Source of the DNA: Amycolatopsis tucumanensis | GTDB lineage: Bacteria > Actinomycetota > Actinomycetes > Mycobacteriales > Pseudonocardiaceae | DNA length: 64,000 nucleotides | Assembly: GCF_021654135.1 (NCBI RefSeq) | Contig: NZ_JAKGSD010000026.1 | Span: 1-64,000 of the forward strand | Direction: 5' to 3' | Part shown: piece after piece, positions 25,401 through 34,026 of the stretch | Numbering within the stretch: the first letter of the stretch is position 1 | How the letters are laid out: each line of letters starts with the position of its first letter | Program-made: the position numbers and the translations under genes | Notes under the pieces: generated by a model | What the model saw: the letters and a program-made list of their open reading frames with translations, nothing else | Database searches by the model: none | Told to the model about the DNA's origin: nothing

Positions 25401-26182
25401 CCTTGCTGGAAGTGTCCGGGTTGACCGTCCACATCGGAGGGAAACGCGTGCTGGACGGGGTCGGCCTGTCACTGGCGGCGGGGGACAGCCTCGGGCTCAT
25501 CGGGGAGTCCGGCTCGGGCAAGTCGCTGACCGCCCTGGCGGTGCTCGGCCTGCTGCCCGAGGATGCCCGCGTCGAGGGCAGCGTGCGGCTCGACGGCGCC
25601 GAGCTGCTCGGGCTCGGCGACCGCGCGTTGTCGCGCATCCGCGGCGAACGGGTCGCGATGGTGTTCCAGGAACCGCTGACCGCGCTCAACCCGCTGATGC
25701 GGGTGGGCAAGCAGATCGCCGAACCGCTGCGCCTGCACCGCGGTCTGTCGCGGCGGCAGGCCCGTGCGGAGGCGGTGCGGCTGGCGGCCGAGGTGGGACT
25801 GCCCGATCCCGAGCACGCCGTGCGGGCGTTCCCGCACCAGCTCTCCGGCGGGCAGCGGCAACGCGTCGGTATCGCGATGGCGTTGGCTTGCCGCCCTGCG
25901 CTACTGATCGCCGACGAGCCGACCACCGCGCTGGACGTGACCGTGCAGGCGGAGATCCTGCGGCTGATCCGCGGGCTCGCCGAGGAGCAGGGCAGCGCGC
26001 TGCTGTTCATCACCCACGACCTGGCGGTGCTGGCCCAGGTGGCGCGGCGGGTCGTGGTCCTCGGCGGCGGGCGGGTGCTGGAGGAGGGCTCGCTGCGGGA
26101 GATCCTGCACGCGCCCGCACACCCCTACACCCGCACTCTCCTGGACGTGGCCCGGGCGGAGTCGGTGGAGGTGACGGGATGA
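25397..26182 (+). CDS. ABC transporter ATP-binding protein (DppD-type)
   Basis: A 261-residue ATPase. Walker A is GESGSGKS, the Q-loop is FQEPLTALNP, the signature is LSGGQRQRV, Walker B is LLIADEPTTALD and the switch His is in ITHDLAV. The C-terminal HPYTRTLLD is the usual extension of oligopeptide-type ATPases. It pairs with the following ATPase to drive the importer. Confidence 0.94.
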   Translation: MTLLEVSGLTVHIGGKRVLDGVGLSLAAGDSLGLIGESGSGKSLTALAVLGLLPEDARVEGSVRLDGAELLGLGDRALSRIRGERVAMVFQEPLTALNPLMRVGKQIAEPLRLHRGLSRRQARAEAVRLAAEVGLPDPEHAVRAFPHQLSGGQRQRVGIAMALACRPALLIADEPTTALDVTVQAEILRLIRGLAEEQGSALLFITHDLAVLAQVARRVVVLGGGRVLEEGSLREILHAPAHPYTRTLLDVARAESVEVTG

Positions 26183-26964
26183 CGGTTCTGCTGTCGGCCG
26201 AGGGGCTGCACCGGTCCTTCCGCCTGCCCCGGCGCTCGCTGTTCGGCCCACGCGGCGAGCGGCACGCCGTGCGCGACGTGTCCCTGTCCGTCGAAGCCGG
26301 GCGGCACCTGGGCATCGTCGGTGAGTCCGGGGCAGGCAAGTCCACCCTGCTGCGGCTGCTGCTCGCGCTCGACCGGCCCGACTCGGGCGCCGTCCACTAC
26401 CGCGGCCGCCCCGTCGAGGGCGGGCGGCTGACCTGGTTCCGGGAAGCCGTGCAGGTCGTGCTGCAGGACCCGATGAGCTCGCTGGACCCGCGCAGCGTCG
26501 TCCGCGACATCGTCGCCGAACCGCTGGAGTGCCTGCGGGTGCCCGGCGACCACGACGAGCGCGTGGCCGAGGTGCTCACCGACGTCGGCCTGGAACCGGA
26601 CGCCGCCTGGCGCTACCCGCACGAGTTCTCCGGCGGTCAACGTCAGCGCATCGCGATCGCCCGCGCGCTTGCGCCCCGTCCCGAGGTGCTCGTCGGCGAC
26701 GAACCGTTCTCCGCGCTGGACGCGTCCGTGCGTGCCCAGGTCATCGCGCTGGTCCGCGACCTCGCTACCCGGTTCGGGCTCACCCTCGTGCTGGTCTCGC
26801 ACGACCTCGGGGTCGTGCGGCAGCTGTGCGACGAGGTGATCGTCCTGCGGGACGGCGCGGTCGCCGAGCGCGGCGACACCGCCGACGTCCTGCAGGCGCC
26901 CCGCCATCCCTACACCCGGGCCCTGCTGGCCGCGGTCCCGCGGCTGCCCGAGGAGGTGCCATGA
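26179..26964 (+). CDS. ABC transporter ATP-binding protein (DppF-type)
   Basis: A 261-residue ATPase that complements the preceding one. Walker A is GESGAGKST, the Q-loop QDPMSSLDPR, signature FSGGQRQRI, Walker B VLVGDEPFSALD and the switch HDLGV. Walker B has Gly in place of the more usual Ala/Cys before DEP, which is tolerated in the family. HPYTRALLA at the C-terminus is typical of DppF/OppF. It overlaps the preceding ATPase and the truncated monooxygenase by four bases. Confidence 0.94.
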   Translation: MTVLLSAEGLHRSFRLPRRSLFGPRGERHAVRDVSLSVEAGRHLGIVGESGAGKSTLLRLLLALDRPDSGAVHYRGRPVEGGRLTWFREAVQVVLQDPMSSLDPRSVVRDIVAEPLECLRVPGDHDERVAEVLTDVGLEPDAAWRYPHEFSGGQRQRIAIARALAPRPEVLVGDEPFSALDASVRAQVIALVRDLATRFGLTLVLVSHDLGVVRQLCDEVIVLRDGAVAERGDTADVLQAPRHPYTRALLAAVPRLPEEVP

Positions 26965-27422
26965 CCGCGTTCAAGCTCGGTTTCCTCACCCACGTCCACG
27001 GTCCGGGCAAGGACCGCGCGACCGTGCTGCGGGATCTGCTGGAGGTGTTCACGGCCGCCGAGGAGCTCGGGTTCGACGGGGGGTGGGTGGCCCAGCACGA
27101 CGTCCGCGGCGACTACGGGCGTCTGCCCTCACCGCTGGTGTTCTTCGGCGCCGTGGCGGCGCGCACGTCCCGCCTGCGGCTGGGCACCGCTGTCACAGTG
27201 CTGCCGCTGGAGGACCCGGTACGCCTGGCCGAGGATGCCGCCGTGCTCGACGCGCTCTCCGGCGGCAGGCTGGAGCTCGGCCTCGGCACCGGAGGCGCGA
27301 ACCAGGAAGCCTTCGCTGTGTTCGGGCACGATGCCGCGCGGCGCCGCGACCTGTTCGACGACCGGCTCGCCACCCTGCGCCCGGCGCTGCGCGGCGACCG
27401 GGGGCGATCGCGGCCGAGATGA
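26961..27422 (+). pseudogene. Truncated luciferase-like (LLM) flavin monooxygenase
   Basis: A 153-residue frame with the N-terminal part of an LLM-class monooxygenase: FKLGFLTHVHG, DGGWVAQHD, LPLEDPVRLAEDAAVLDAL and LELGLGTGG. Full-length relatives have about 330-380 residues, so more than half of the TIM barrel is absent, including most of the flavin-phosphate site. At about position 27400 the sequence switches abruptly to a piece of a P1-family peptidase in another frame, which shows a deletion junction. It begins normally, overlapping the DppF gene by four bases. Its best relative in this window is the LLM gene at 63672. Confidence 0.82.
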
Positions 27423-27640
27423 AAGGCGGCGTGGGCACCGCGAGCACTGTCCTGCCCGACGGCACCGTGGTCGCCACCTCGGCGGCGCTCACCGTGCCCG
27501 AGGCGTACCGCTTCGCCGGCGGGGGCCAGGACGAGCTGGCGCTGAGCGTGCGCCCGTCCCACGGCCTCGGCGACGGCGACACCGTGTTCTCGGTCGCCAC
27601 CGGCGCCACGGCGGCCGGGGTCTGTGGGATCCCCGCCGCC
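27402..27640 (+). pseudogene. Fragment of a P1-family (DmpA-type) aminopeptidase
   Basis: In a frame different from the LLM piece, IAAEMKGGVGTASTVLPDG followed by TVVATSAAL resembles the part of DmpA/S58-like peptidases just before the self-cleavage site, and LSVRPSHGLGDGDTVFSVATG resembles a downstream segment. Sequence normally separating these blocks, including the nucleophile region, is missing, and there is no start codon of its own. It is the far side of the deletion that truncated the LLM gene. It fills the 235-base gap before the convergent binding-protein gene. Confidence 0.6.
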
Positions 27641-27657
27641 GAGGCGCCGTGGGCTCC

Positions 27658-29211
27658 CTACTTGACCGTCGCCTTGTCGAGGATCAGGTACTTGTAGGTG
27701 TTCCAGTCCACGCCGCGCACCGAGCCGGTGTAGACGTTGGTCACCGTCGTCGACACCAGGTTGATGACGAACTGCTCGTCGCTGAGGAGCTGGGTGTAGG
27801 CGTCGTACGCGGCGTGTGCCGCCGCGCTGTCCGGGTCCGGCTGCTCCCAGACCCTCTCGACGAGCGCGGCGTAGTCGGCGGACCGGTAGCCCGACAGGTT
27901 GCCCTCCGGCTTGAACGGCGCGGCGCCGGTCGCCAGGGTGGCCGGGCTGTTCTGGCCGAAGCCGTGCGGGTTGATCCACAGCTGGGACCGGCCGCTGTTG
28001 AGGGTCTGGGTCAACGCGGCCCCGTCCAGCGGTTCGAGTTCGACCTTGATGCCGATGTCGGCCAGGTTGTTCTGCACGATCGCGGCGACCGACTTGGCCG
28101 GTGCCAGTGCCGTGTTGTACGACAGGCGCAGTGGCTGCGCCGGCGCGCCGCCTGCCTCGGTGAGCAGATCCCTGGCCTTGGTGAGGTCACGGGTGTAGCG
28201 CGTGGCGAGTTCCTGGTTGTAGGCCGGTGAGTCGGGTGACCACGGTGCGCTGTTGACCGAACCGGTGTCACCGAACACCTCGTGGAGGATGCGTTCGCGG
28301 TCGACGGCGTAGGCGATGGCCTGGCGCACGGCGCGGTGGGACAGCGCCGGGTCGGTCACGTTGGCGCCGATGTAGTAGTTGACGTCCCAAATGTTCTCGG
28401 GCTCGACGGTGTAGGCGTCGTTGCCGCGGAACGGGGTGAGCGCCTGCACGCTGGCGTCCACCACTACGTTCGTCTGGCCGGACCGTACCGAGTTCAGCAG
28501 GGCGGTCTCGTCGGGAATGACCTTCAGGTCCACCTCCTCGACCTTCGGCGCGCCGTTCCAGTAGTCGTCGTTGCGGACCAGCCGCACCTGCTGGCCGCGC
28601 TGCCAGCCGGCGAACTTGAACGGGCCGGTCCCGATGAACTGCTCGCCGGCCTTGAGCTGGTCCGGGGTCTCCCGGTCGGTCAGCAGGACGAACTCGAGCA
28701 GGTCGAAGAGGTTCACCAGCGGGTGCGCCAGGTGCAGGACCGCGACGTGGGGGTCGGCGGTGTCGACCGCGGTGACGGCGGCCGCCGCGGGGCGCAGCTG
28801 CGACGCCGCGGCGGCCGAGGCGTAGGTCTTCAGCGAGTAGGCGACGTCCTCGGAGGTCAGCGGGCGTCCGTTGTGGAATTTCACGTCGTCCCGCAGGGCC
28901 AGGGTCACGGTCCGGCCGTCGGGGGAGACGGTCCAGGACTTCGCGACGGCGGGCTGCGGTGTGCCGGTGGCCCGGTCGTAACGGATCAGCGTGTCGTAGA
29001 GCAGCCTGCCGATCGTCATCGACGTGGTGCTCTGGCTGTAGATCGCCGACGGGGTGAGGTCCGACAGGGTGCCGACGACGAGTGTGCCGCCGGCCGCGCC
29101 GGAGGCTTGCTTCGCCTGGTCGACCGCGGACGAGCAACCGGCCGCGACGGTGACCGCGGTGAGCGCGGCGGCCAGGCGCAGCAGCCAGGTCCGTGGACGG
29201 GAGCGGGTCAT
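27658..29211 (-). CDS. ABC transporter substrate-binding lipoprotein, family 5 (sulfatase operon)
   Basis: A 517-residue lipoprotein with lipobox VAAGC (Cys26). The mature sequence has the family-5 signatures AVAKSWTVSPDGRTVTLALR, KFHNGRPLTSEDVAYSL and AVRQAIAYAVDRERIL. It is the last gene of the LacI-controlled operon that contains two sulfatases and their activating enzyme, so an intact or partly degraded sulfate ester is the likely ligand. It overlaps the ATPase gene by four bases. Confidence 0.92.
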   Translation of the reverse strand: MTRSRPRTWLLRLAAALTAVTVAAGCSSAVDQAKQASGAAGGTLVVGTLSDLTPSAIYSQSTTSMTIGRLLYDTLIRYDRATGTPQPAVAKSWTVSPDGRTVTLALRDDVKFHNGRPLTSEDVAYSLKTYASAAAASQLRPAAAAVTAVDTADPHVAVLHLAHPLVNLFDLLEFVLLTDRETPDQLKAGEQFIGTGPFKFAGWQRGQQVRLVRNDDYWNGAPKVEEVDLKVIPDETALLNSVRSGQTNVVVDASVQALTPFRGNDAYTVEPENIWDVNYYIGANVTDPALSHRAVRQAIAYAVDRERILHEVFGDTGSVNSAPWSPDSPAYNQELATRYTRDLTKARDLLTEAGGAPAQPLRLSYNTALAPAKSVAAIVQNNLADIGIKVELEPLDGAALTQTLNSGRSQLWINPHGFGQNSPATLATGAAPFKPEGNLSGYRSADYAALVERVWEQPDPDSAAAHAAYDAYTQLLSDEQFVINLVSTTVTNVYTGSVRGVDWNTYKYLILDKATVK

Positions 29212-30857
29212 GGAGTCTCCTTCTCGGATGGGGAGTGGCGGCGACGCTGGATCGCCGGGTCGGGGACCGGCACGGCCGCGACGAGGGTTCGGGTGTAGTC
29301 CTGGGCCGGGGAGCCGAACACCGTGCGCGCGGGCCCGGTCTCCACGATCCGGCCGGACTCGAGGAGCGCCACCCGGTCGGCGATTTCGCTGACCACGGCC
29401 AGGTCGTGGCTGATGAACAGCGCGGCGAAACCGAACTCGGCGCGCAGCTGCGTGAACAGCTCCAGGATGCGGGACTGGACCGAGACGTCGAGAGCGCTGG
29501 TCGGTTCGTCGGCGACGACGAGCCGCGGGGACAGGGCGAGTGCGCGGGCGAGGGCGGCGCGCTGGCGCTGGCCGCCGGAGAGTTCGCCCGGACGGCGCCG
29601 GCCGGCCGCGGCGGGCAGGTGCACCGCGTCGAGCAGCTCGGCCACCCGCCGCCGGATCCGGGCGCGGTCGCCGGCTCCGTGCACGACGAGCGGTTCGGCG
29701 ACGCAGTCGTCGATCGTCCACAGCGGATCGAGGGAGGCGGCCGGGTCCTGCGGCACCAGGGCGAGGTCGCGGCGCAGCGCCCGCAGCTCGGCGCGGCGGA
29801 GCGTGCGCGGGTCCCGTCCGAGCAGTCGCACCGTGCCGCTGGTGGGCGGCGTGACGGCCAGGGCGACGCGCCCGATGGTCGTCTTGCCGGAGCCGGATTC
29901 GCCGACCAGGCCGAGCACCTCACCCGCCCGCAGCTGCAGGGACACGCCCTCGAGCGCGGTGAAGGCCGGCGCCCGGCCCCGGCCCGGGTGGACGACGGAC
30001 ACGCCCTCCAGGTCGACCACCCGGTCCTCGGCAGGCGTCCCGGCCTCCCGCGAGTCCGTCGTGCTCAGTCGCGGCACGGCGGCCAGCAGCTCCTTGGTGT
30101 AGGAGGCCTGGGGCGTGCGGAACAACTCGGCCACACCGGCTTCCTCGACCACGTTGCCGTCGCGGAGGACGACGACGCGATCCGCGAGGTCGGCGACCAC
30201 CCCCAGGTTGTGGGTGATCAGGAGGATCGCGGTGCCGGTCTCGTCCCGCAGCCGGCGCAGCAGGTCCAGGATCCCGGCCTGCACGGTGACGTCGAGGGCG
30301 GTGGTCGGTTCGTCGGCGATGATCAGCCGGGGGCGCCCGGACAGGGCGAGCGCGATGACCACGCGCTGCTTCTGGCCGCCGGAGAGCTGGTGCGGGTACC
30401 AGTCCAGGCGCCGCTCCGGATCCGGGATCTCGACGGTGCGGAGCAGTTCCACGGCCCGGTCCCGAGCGGTGGCCTTGTCGAAGCCCGGGCGCAGCCGCAG
30501 CGCTTCGATCAGCTGGCGGCCGATCGTCTGCACCGGGTTCAGCGCCGTCTGCGGTTCCTGGAACACCATCGCGGCCACCCCGCCGCGGAGCCGGTTGAGG
30601 GTGCGTTCGTCCGCGCCGACCACCTGGGTTCCGGCGAGCACGATCGACCCCTCCGCGCGGGCTCCGTCCGGCAGCAGCCCGAGAACCGCGCGCGCGGTGA
30701 GGGACTTGCCGGAACCGGACTCGCCGACGAGGGCGACGATCTCGCCCGGTGCGACGTCGAGGTCGATGCCGTCGACCGCGCGGGCCCGGTCGGAGCGGGT
30801 GCCGAAGCTGACTGCCAGGTTCTCGATGCGCAGCAGCGAGGCGTCGGTGTCAGTCAC
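29208..30857 (-). CDS. ABC transporter ATPase, two nucleotide-binding domains fused
   Basis: A 549-residue protein with two complete ATPase domains, equal to DppD and DppF joined. Domain 1: GESGSGKS, LSGGQKQRV, LIIADEPTTALD, ITHNLGV. Domain 2 (from about residue 285): GESGSGKTT, LSGGQRQRA, LVVADEPTSALD, ISHDLAV. Such YejF-like fusions drive peptide-type importers. It overlaps permease and binding-protein genes on either side by a few bases. Confidence 0.94.
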   Translation of the reverse strand: MTDTDASLLRIENLAVSFGTRSDRARAVDGIDLDVAPGEIVALVGESGSGKSLTARAVLGLLPDGARAEGSIVLAGTQVVGADERTLNRLRGGVAAMVFQEPQTALNPVQTIGRQLIEALRLRPGFDKATARDRAVELLRTVEIPDPERRLDWYPHQLSGGQKQRVVIALALSGRPRLIIADEPTTALDVTVQAGILDLLRRLRDETGTAILLITHNLGVVADLADRVVVLRDGNVVEEAGVAELFRTPQASYTKELLAAVPRLSTTDSREAGTPAEDRVVDLEGVSVVHPGRGRAPAFTALEGVSLQLRAGEVLGLVGESGSGKTTIGRVALAVTPPTSGTVRLLGRDPRTLRRAELRALRRDLALVPQDPAASLDPLWTIDDCVAEPLVVHGAGDRARIRRRVAELLDAVHLPAAAGRRRPGELSGGQRQRAALARALALSPRLVVADEPTSALDVSVQSRILELFTQLRAEFGFAALFISHDLAVVSEIADRVALLESGRIVETGPARTVFGSPAQDYTRTLVAAVPVPDPAIQRRRHSPSEKETP

Positions 30858-31743
30858 GGCCTGCCTTCCCGAGTGCCTGGGCGATGAGGTAGAAGCCGAC
30901 GCTGAGGGCGACCACGACGGCGAGCGGCGCGACCGCGAACCACGGCCGGATCTCGATGTAGAGCAGGGAATCCGCGATCACGCCGCCCAGCGACGGCGCC
31001 GGGGGCCGCACGCCGATGCCGAGGAAGCTCATCGCGCTCTCGGCGAAGATCGCCCCCGAGAACGCCAGCGCGACGTGGACCGCGACCGGTTCCAGCGAGT
31101 TCGGCAGCACGTGCCGCCGCAGCACCCACCCGCCGGGCGCGCCGATGACCCTGGCGGACTCGACGAACGGCAGTTCCCGCACACGCAGCACCTGGGACCG
31201 GATCAGTCGGCCCACGATGGGCGCTTCGGTCACCACGATCACGGTGATCACCGTCGGCGTGCCGGGGCCGGCGACGAGCGCGAGCAGGACGCCGAGGATC
31301 AGGGCGGGGAACGCGAGGACGACGTCGAAGACCCGCTGTGTGATCAGGTCCGCCAGCGGGCGCGTGGTGGCCAGGAGACCGATGAGGATCCCCAGGACGG
31401 TGCCCGCCGGAACGGCGATCACGGCCACCAGCAGGCTGGTCCGGGCGCCGTGGAACACGCGGGCGGCGATGTCGCGGCTGAGCTGGTCGGTGCCGAACAG
31501 ATGACCCGCGCCCGGCGGCAGCAGCTGCGAGCCCGCGACCTGCTGGACCGGGTCCCAGGAGGTCAGCAGCGGCGCGAACAGGCCGGCGAGGCAGACCATC
31601 GCGACCAGCACCACGCCGGCCAGACCCGCCCCGCGGGTCAGTGACGCGGCGAACCGGTGCCGGCTGCGCCAGGAATCCCGCGCGGCGGGCCCGGGCGGCG
31701 CCGGCGGTGCGGCCGGTTCGAGCTGGTGGGACAGTTCGCTCAT
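30850..31743 (-). CDS. ABC transporter permease (DppC-type, sulfatase operon)
   Basis: A 297-residue permease. A proline-rich cytosolic N-terminus is followed by the first helix, the loop HLFGTDQLSRDIAARVFHGAR that defines DppC, and the EAA loop FVESARVIGAPGGWVLRRHVLPN. Start ATG at 31743 overlaps the upstream permease stop. It forms the channel with the DppB-type protein. Confidence 0.92.
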   Translation of the reverse strand: MSELSHQLEPAAPPAPPGPAARDSWRSRHRFAASLTRGAGLAGVVLVAMVCLAGLFAPLLTSWDPVQQVAGSQLLPPGAGHLFGTDQLSRDIAARVFHGARTSLLVAVIAVPAGTVLGILIGLLATTRPLADLITQRVFDVVLAFPALILGVLLALVAGPGTPTVITVIVVTEAPIVGRLIRSQVLRVRELPFVESARVIGAPGGWVLRRHVLPNSLEPVAVHVALAFSGAIFAESAMSFLGIGVRPPAPSLGGVIADSLLYIEIRPWFAVAPLAVVVALSVGFYLIAQALGKAGRD

Positions 31744-32699
31744 GGCCGGCCCTCCAGGCGGACGCGCGGATCGAGGAACGCGTGGGCGAGGTCGGTGACG
31801 ATCTGGATCACGACGAACACCGCGACCGACAGCAGCACCAGCGCCTGGACCACCGGGTAGTCCCGGGCTCCGACGCTCTGCGTCAGCAGTTGACCGAGCC
31901 CCGGCCAGGCGAAGATCGCCTCGACCAGCACCGCACCGCTGAGCAGGGCGCCGGTCTGCAGGCCGAGCACCGTCAGGAATGTCGGCAGCGCGTTGCGCAG
32001 CGCCCCCCGGGTGAGGATGCGCCGGGCCGGGGTGCCCAGGGCGCGGGCGGTGAGCACGTAGGGCTGGCGCCATTCCCGCCGCAGCGCCTCCGACAGGAAC
32101 CGGGTCAGCGCCGCCGCCACCGGCAGGGCCAGGCACGTCGCGGGGAGCACCAGGTACTGGGCGGTGATGTCCAGGCTGGCGAAGTAGCCCTCGGGTGGGA
32201 TGCCGCTCGCGGGCAGGACCGGCAGCAGCACGGCGAACACCAGCACGAGCAGGACACCGCTGACGAACGGCGGCACCGCGATCGACACCGTCACGAGCGT
32301 GCCGAGCACGGTGTCCAGCCACCGCCGCGGGCGCACCACCCAGGCGATCGAAGCCACCAGGCTGAGTGCGACGGCGACGACGACCGCGGTCACGGTCAGC
32401 ACGAGCGTGTTGGCCACTCCGTGACCGATGAGCGAGCCGATCGGTCCGCCGATCACGTACGAGGTGCCGAAGTCCAGCCGCAGCACGTTACCCAGCCAGT
32501 GCCAGTACTGGTAGACCAGCGAGTGGTCCAGGCCCAGCTGGGCGCGGACGGCCGCGATCGTGTCCGGAGCAGCGTCGGTGCCGGCGATGACGCGGGCAGG
32601 GTCGCCGGGCACCAGGCGCAGCGCGACGAACACCACGATCGAGGCGAGCAGCAGCACCAGCACACCGGAGCCGATGCGGGTGAGCAGGTGGCGGCGCAT
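31740..32699 (-). CDS. ABC transporter permease (DppB-type, sulfatase operon)
   Basis: A 319-residue permease. N-terminal helix, RLVPGDPARVIAG and LGLDHSLVYQYWHWLGNVL give the family; the EAA loop is PYVLTARALGTPARRILTRGALRNA and VEAIFAWPGLGQLL is the conserved C-terminal segment. It overlaps the sulfatase stop (ATGA), tying the importer to the sulfatase by translational coupling. Confidence 0.92.
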   Translation of the reverse strand: MRRHLLTRIGSGVLVLLLASIVVFVALRLVPGDPARVIAGTDAAPDTIAAVRAQLGLDHSLVYQYWHWLGNVLRLDFGTSYVIGGPIGSLIGHGVANTLVLTVTAVVVAVALSLVASIAWVVRPRRWLDTVLGTLVTVSIAVPPFVSGVLLVLVFAVLLPVLPASGIPPEGYFASLDITAQYLVLPATCLALPVAAALTRFLSEALRREWRQPYVLTARALGTPARRILTRGALRNALPTFLTVLGLQTGALLSGAVLVEAIFAWPGLGQLLTQSVGARDYPVVQALVLLSVAVFVVIQIVTDLAHAFLDPRVRLEGRP

Positions 32700-34003
32700 C
32701 AGGCCACGCCCTCTTCCAGCCGGGCCAGGTACGTCGCGGTGTTCTTCCCGGCGATGGCGCTGCCCTCGGCGTCGGAGGGCAGGTGGTCGCCGGTGTCCCG
32801 GCGCCACCGGTGCAGCAGCTCGGCCAGCTCTGCTTGGACCGCGGCGTACTCGGGCCGCCCGGCGACGTTCACGGTTTCGCCCGGATCGGCCACGAGGTCG
32901 TAGAGTTCCACGGCCGGCCGCGGTCCGGCGTAGCGTCCGGCGACCGCGGCGCCGGACGGGCTGTCCGCGATGTCCAACGGCAGCACCAGTTCCGGCCGTG
33001 CGGCGTAGTTCTCGAGGTAGCTGAAGCGTTTGGTGCGCACGGCGCGGATGGGGTCGTAGCTGTCGTGGTAGGTCTTCTCGGTGAAGACCTCCGTGCGGGC
33101 GTCGGCCGTCTCGGTGCCGAGCACCTGCCCGGCATGGGAGACGCCCTGCACCGCGGCGGGGACCTCGACGCCGAGCAGTTCCAGCACCGTCGGGACCAGG
33201 TCGACCCCGCTGAAGAGACCGTCGAGGCGCCGCGGTGCGATGCCGCGGCCGCGCGGCGGCCGGATCATGAAGGCGATGCCGGTGCCCGCCGCGTACAGGG
33301 TGGACTTCGCGCGGGGGAACGCCGCGCCGTGGTCGGTGTGGAAGACGACCCACGTGTTCCCGGACAGGCCGTGCCGGTCGAGGGCGTCCAGCAAGCGGCC
33401 CAGTGCGGCGTCGGCCTTCGCGATCGCGCCGTGGAAGCCGGCGAGGTCGGCGCGGACCTGCGGGGTGTCGGGCAGGTGGTCCGGCACCGTCACGGTCGCC
33501 GGATCCGGGTGGGTGTAGCGGTCTTCGGGATAGGGCCGGTGTGTTTCGAAGAAGCCGGCGTTGAGCAGGAAGGGCCGGTCGCCGATCCGGCCGAGGAAGT
33601 CCTCGGCGAGCGCGACGACGTGGTCGCAGAACGAGTTCGAGACGTCGTATTCGGCGTACCCGAGGCGGCCGGGGTCGGAGCTCTCGTGCTGCATCCCGAA
33701 CAGCGCGGTGTGCCAGCCCCGTGCCGCGAGCACGGCGGGCAGCGTTTCGACGTCGTCGTGGTACTCCCAGCCGTGGTGCGCCAGGCCGACCAGCCCGTTG
33801 TGGTGGGGGTAGCGCCCGGTCAGGATCGACCCCCGGGCGGGGGAGCACAGGGGCGCGGTGGCGTGGGCGTCGGTGAGGACGATGCTGTCGGCGGCCAGCT
33901 CGTCGGTACGGGGGCCGGCGACTCCTTCGGCGCCGTAGCTGGGCAGGTGGCGGCCCAGGTCGTGCCAGTGGACGAGCACGACGTTGTCGGGGGTGTCGGG
34001 CAC
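32699..34003 (-). CDS. Type I sulfatase
   Basis: A 434-residue sulfatase without a signal peptide. The formylglycine motif is Cys53-Ser-Pro-Ala-Arg57 in PLCSPARGSILTGR; the cysteine is oxidised to formylglycine by the enzyme encoded immediately upstream. The N-terminal metal site reads HWHDLGRH, so the first of the usual two Asp ligands is His here, a variant seen in some heparan-type sulfatases. FHTDHGAAFPR carries the later Asp/His. It should hydrolyse a sulfate ester in the cytoplasm after import. The GTG at 34003 is the best family-like start and follows AAGGAAGAG. Confidence 0.88.
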   Translation of the reverse strand: MPDTPDNVVLVHWHDLGRHLPSYGAEGVAGPRTDELAADSIVLTDAHATAPLCSPARGSILTGRYPHHNGLVGLAHHGWEYHDDVETLPAVLAARGWHTALFGMQHESSDPGRLGYAEYDVSNSFCDHVVALAEDFLGRIGDRPFLLNAGFFETHRPYPEDRYTHPDPATVTVPDHLPDTPQVRADLAGFHGAIAKADAALGRLLDALDRHGLSGNTWVVFHTDHGAAFPRAKSTLYAAGTGIAFMIRPPRGRGIAPRRLDGLFSGVDLVPTVLELLGVEVPAAVQGVSHAGQVLGTETADARTEVFTEKTYHDSYDPIRAVRTKRFSYLENYAARPELVLPLDIADSPSGAAVAGRYAGPRPAVELYDLVADPGETVNVAGRPEYAAVQAELAELLHRWRRDTGDHLPSDAEGSAIAGKNTATYLARLEEGVA

Positions 34004-34026
34004 AGCTGTGCTCTCTTCCTTCTCTC

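Noticed and set aside
29193..30887. A 564-codon open frame on the plus strand
   Set aside because: Exact antisense of the fused ABC ATPase; composition typical of a shadow frame.
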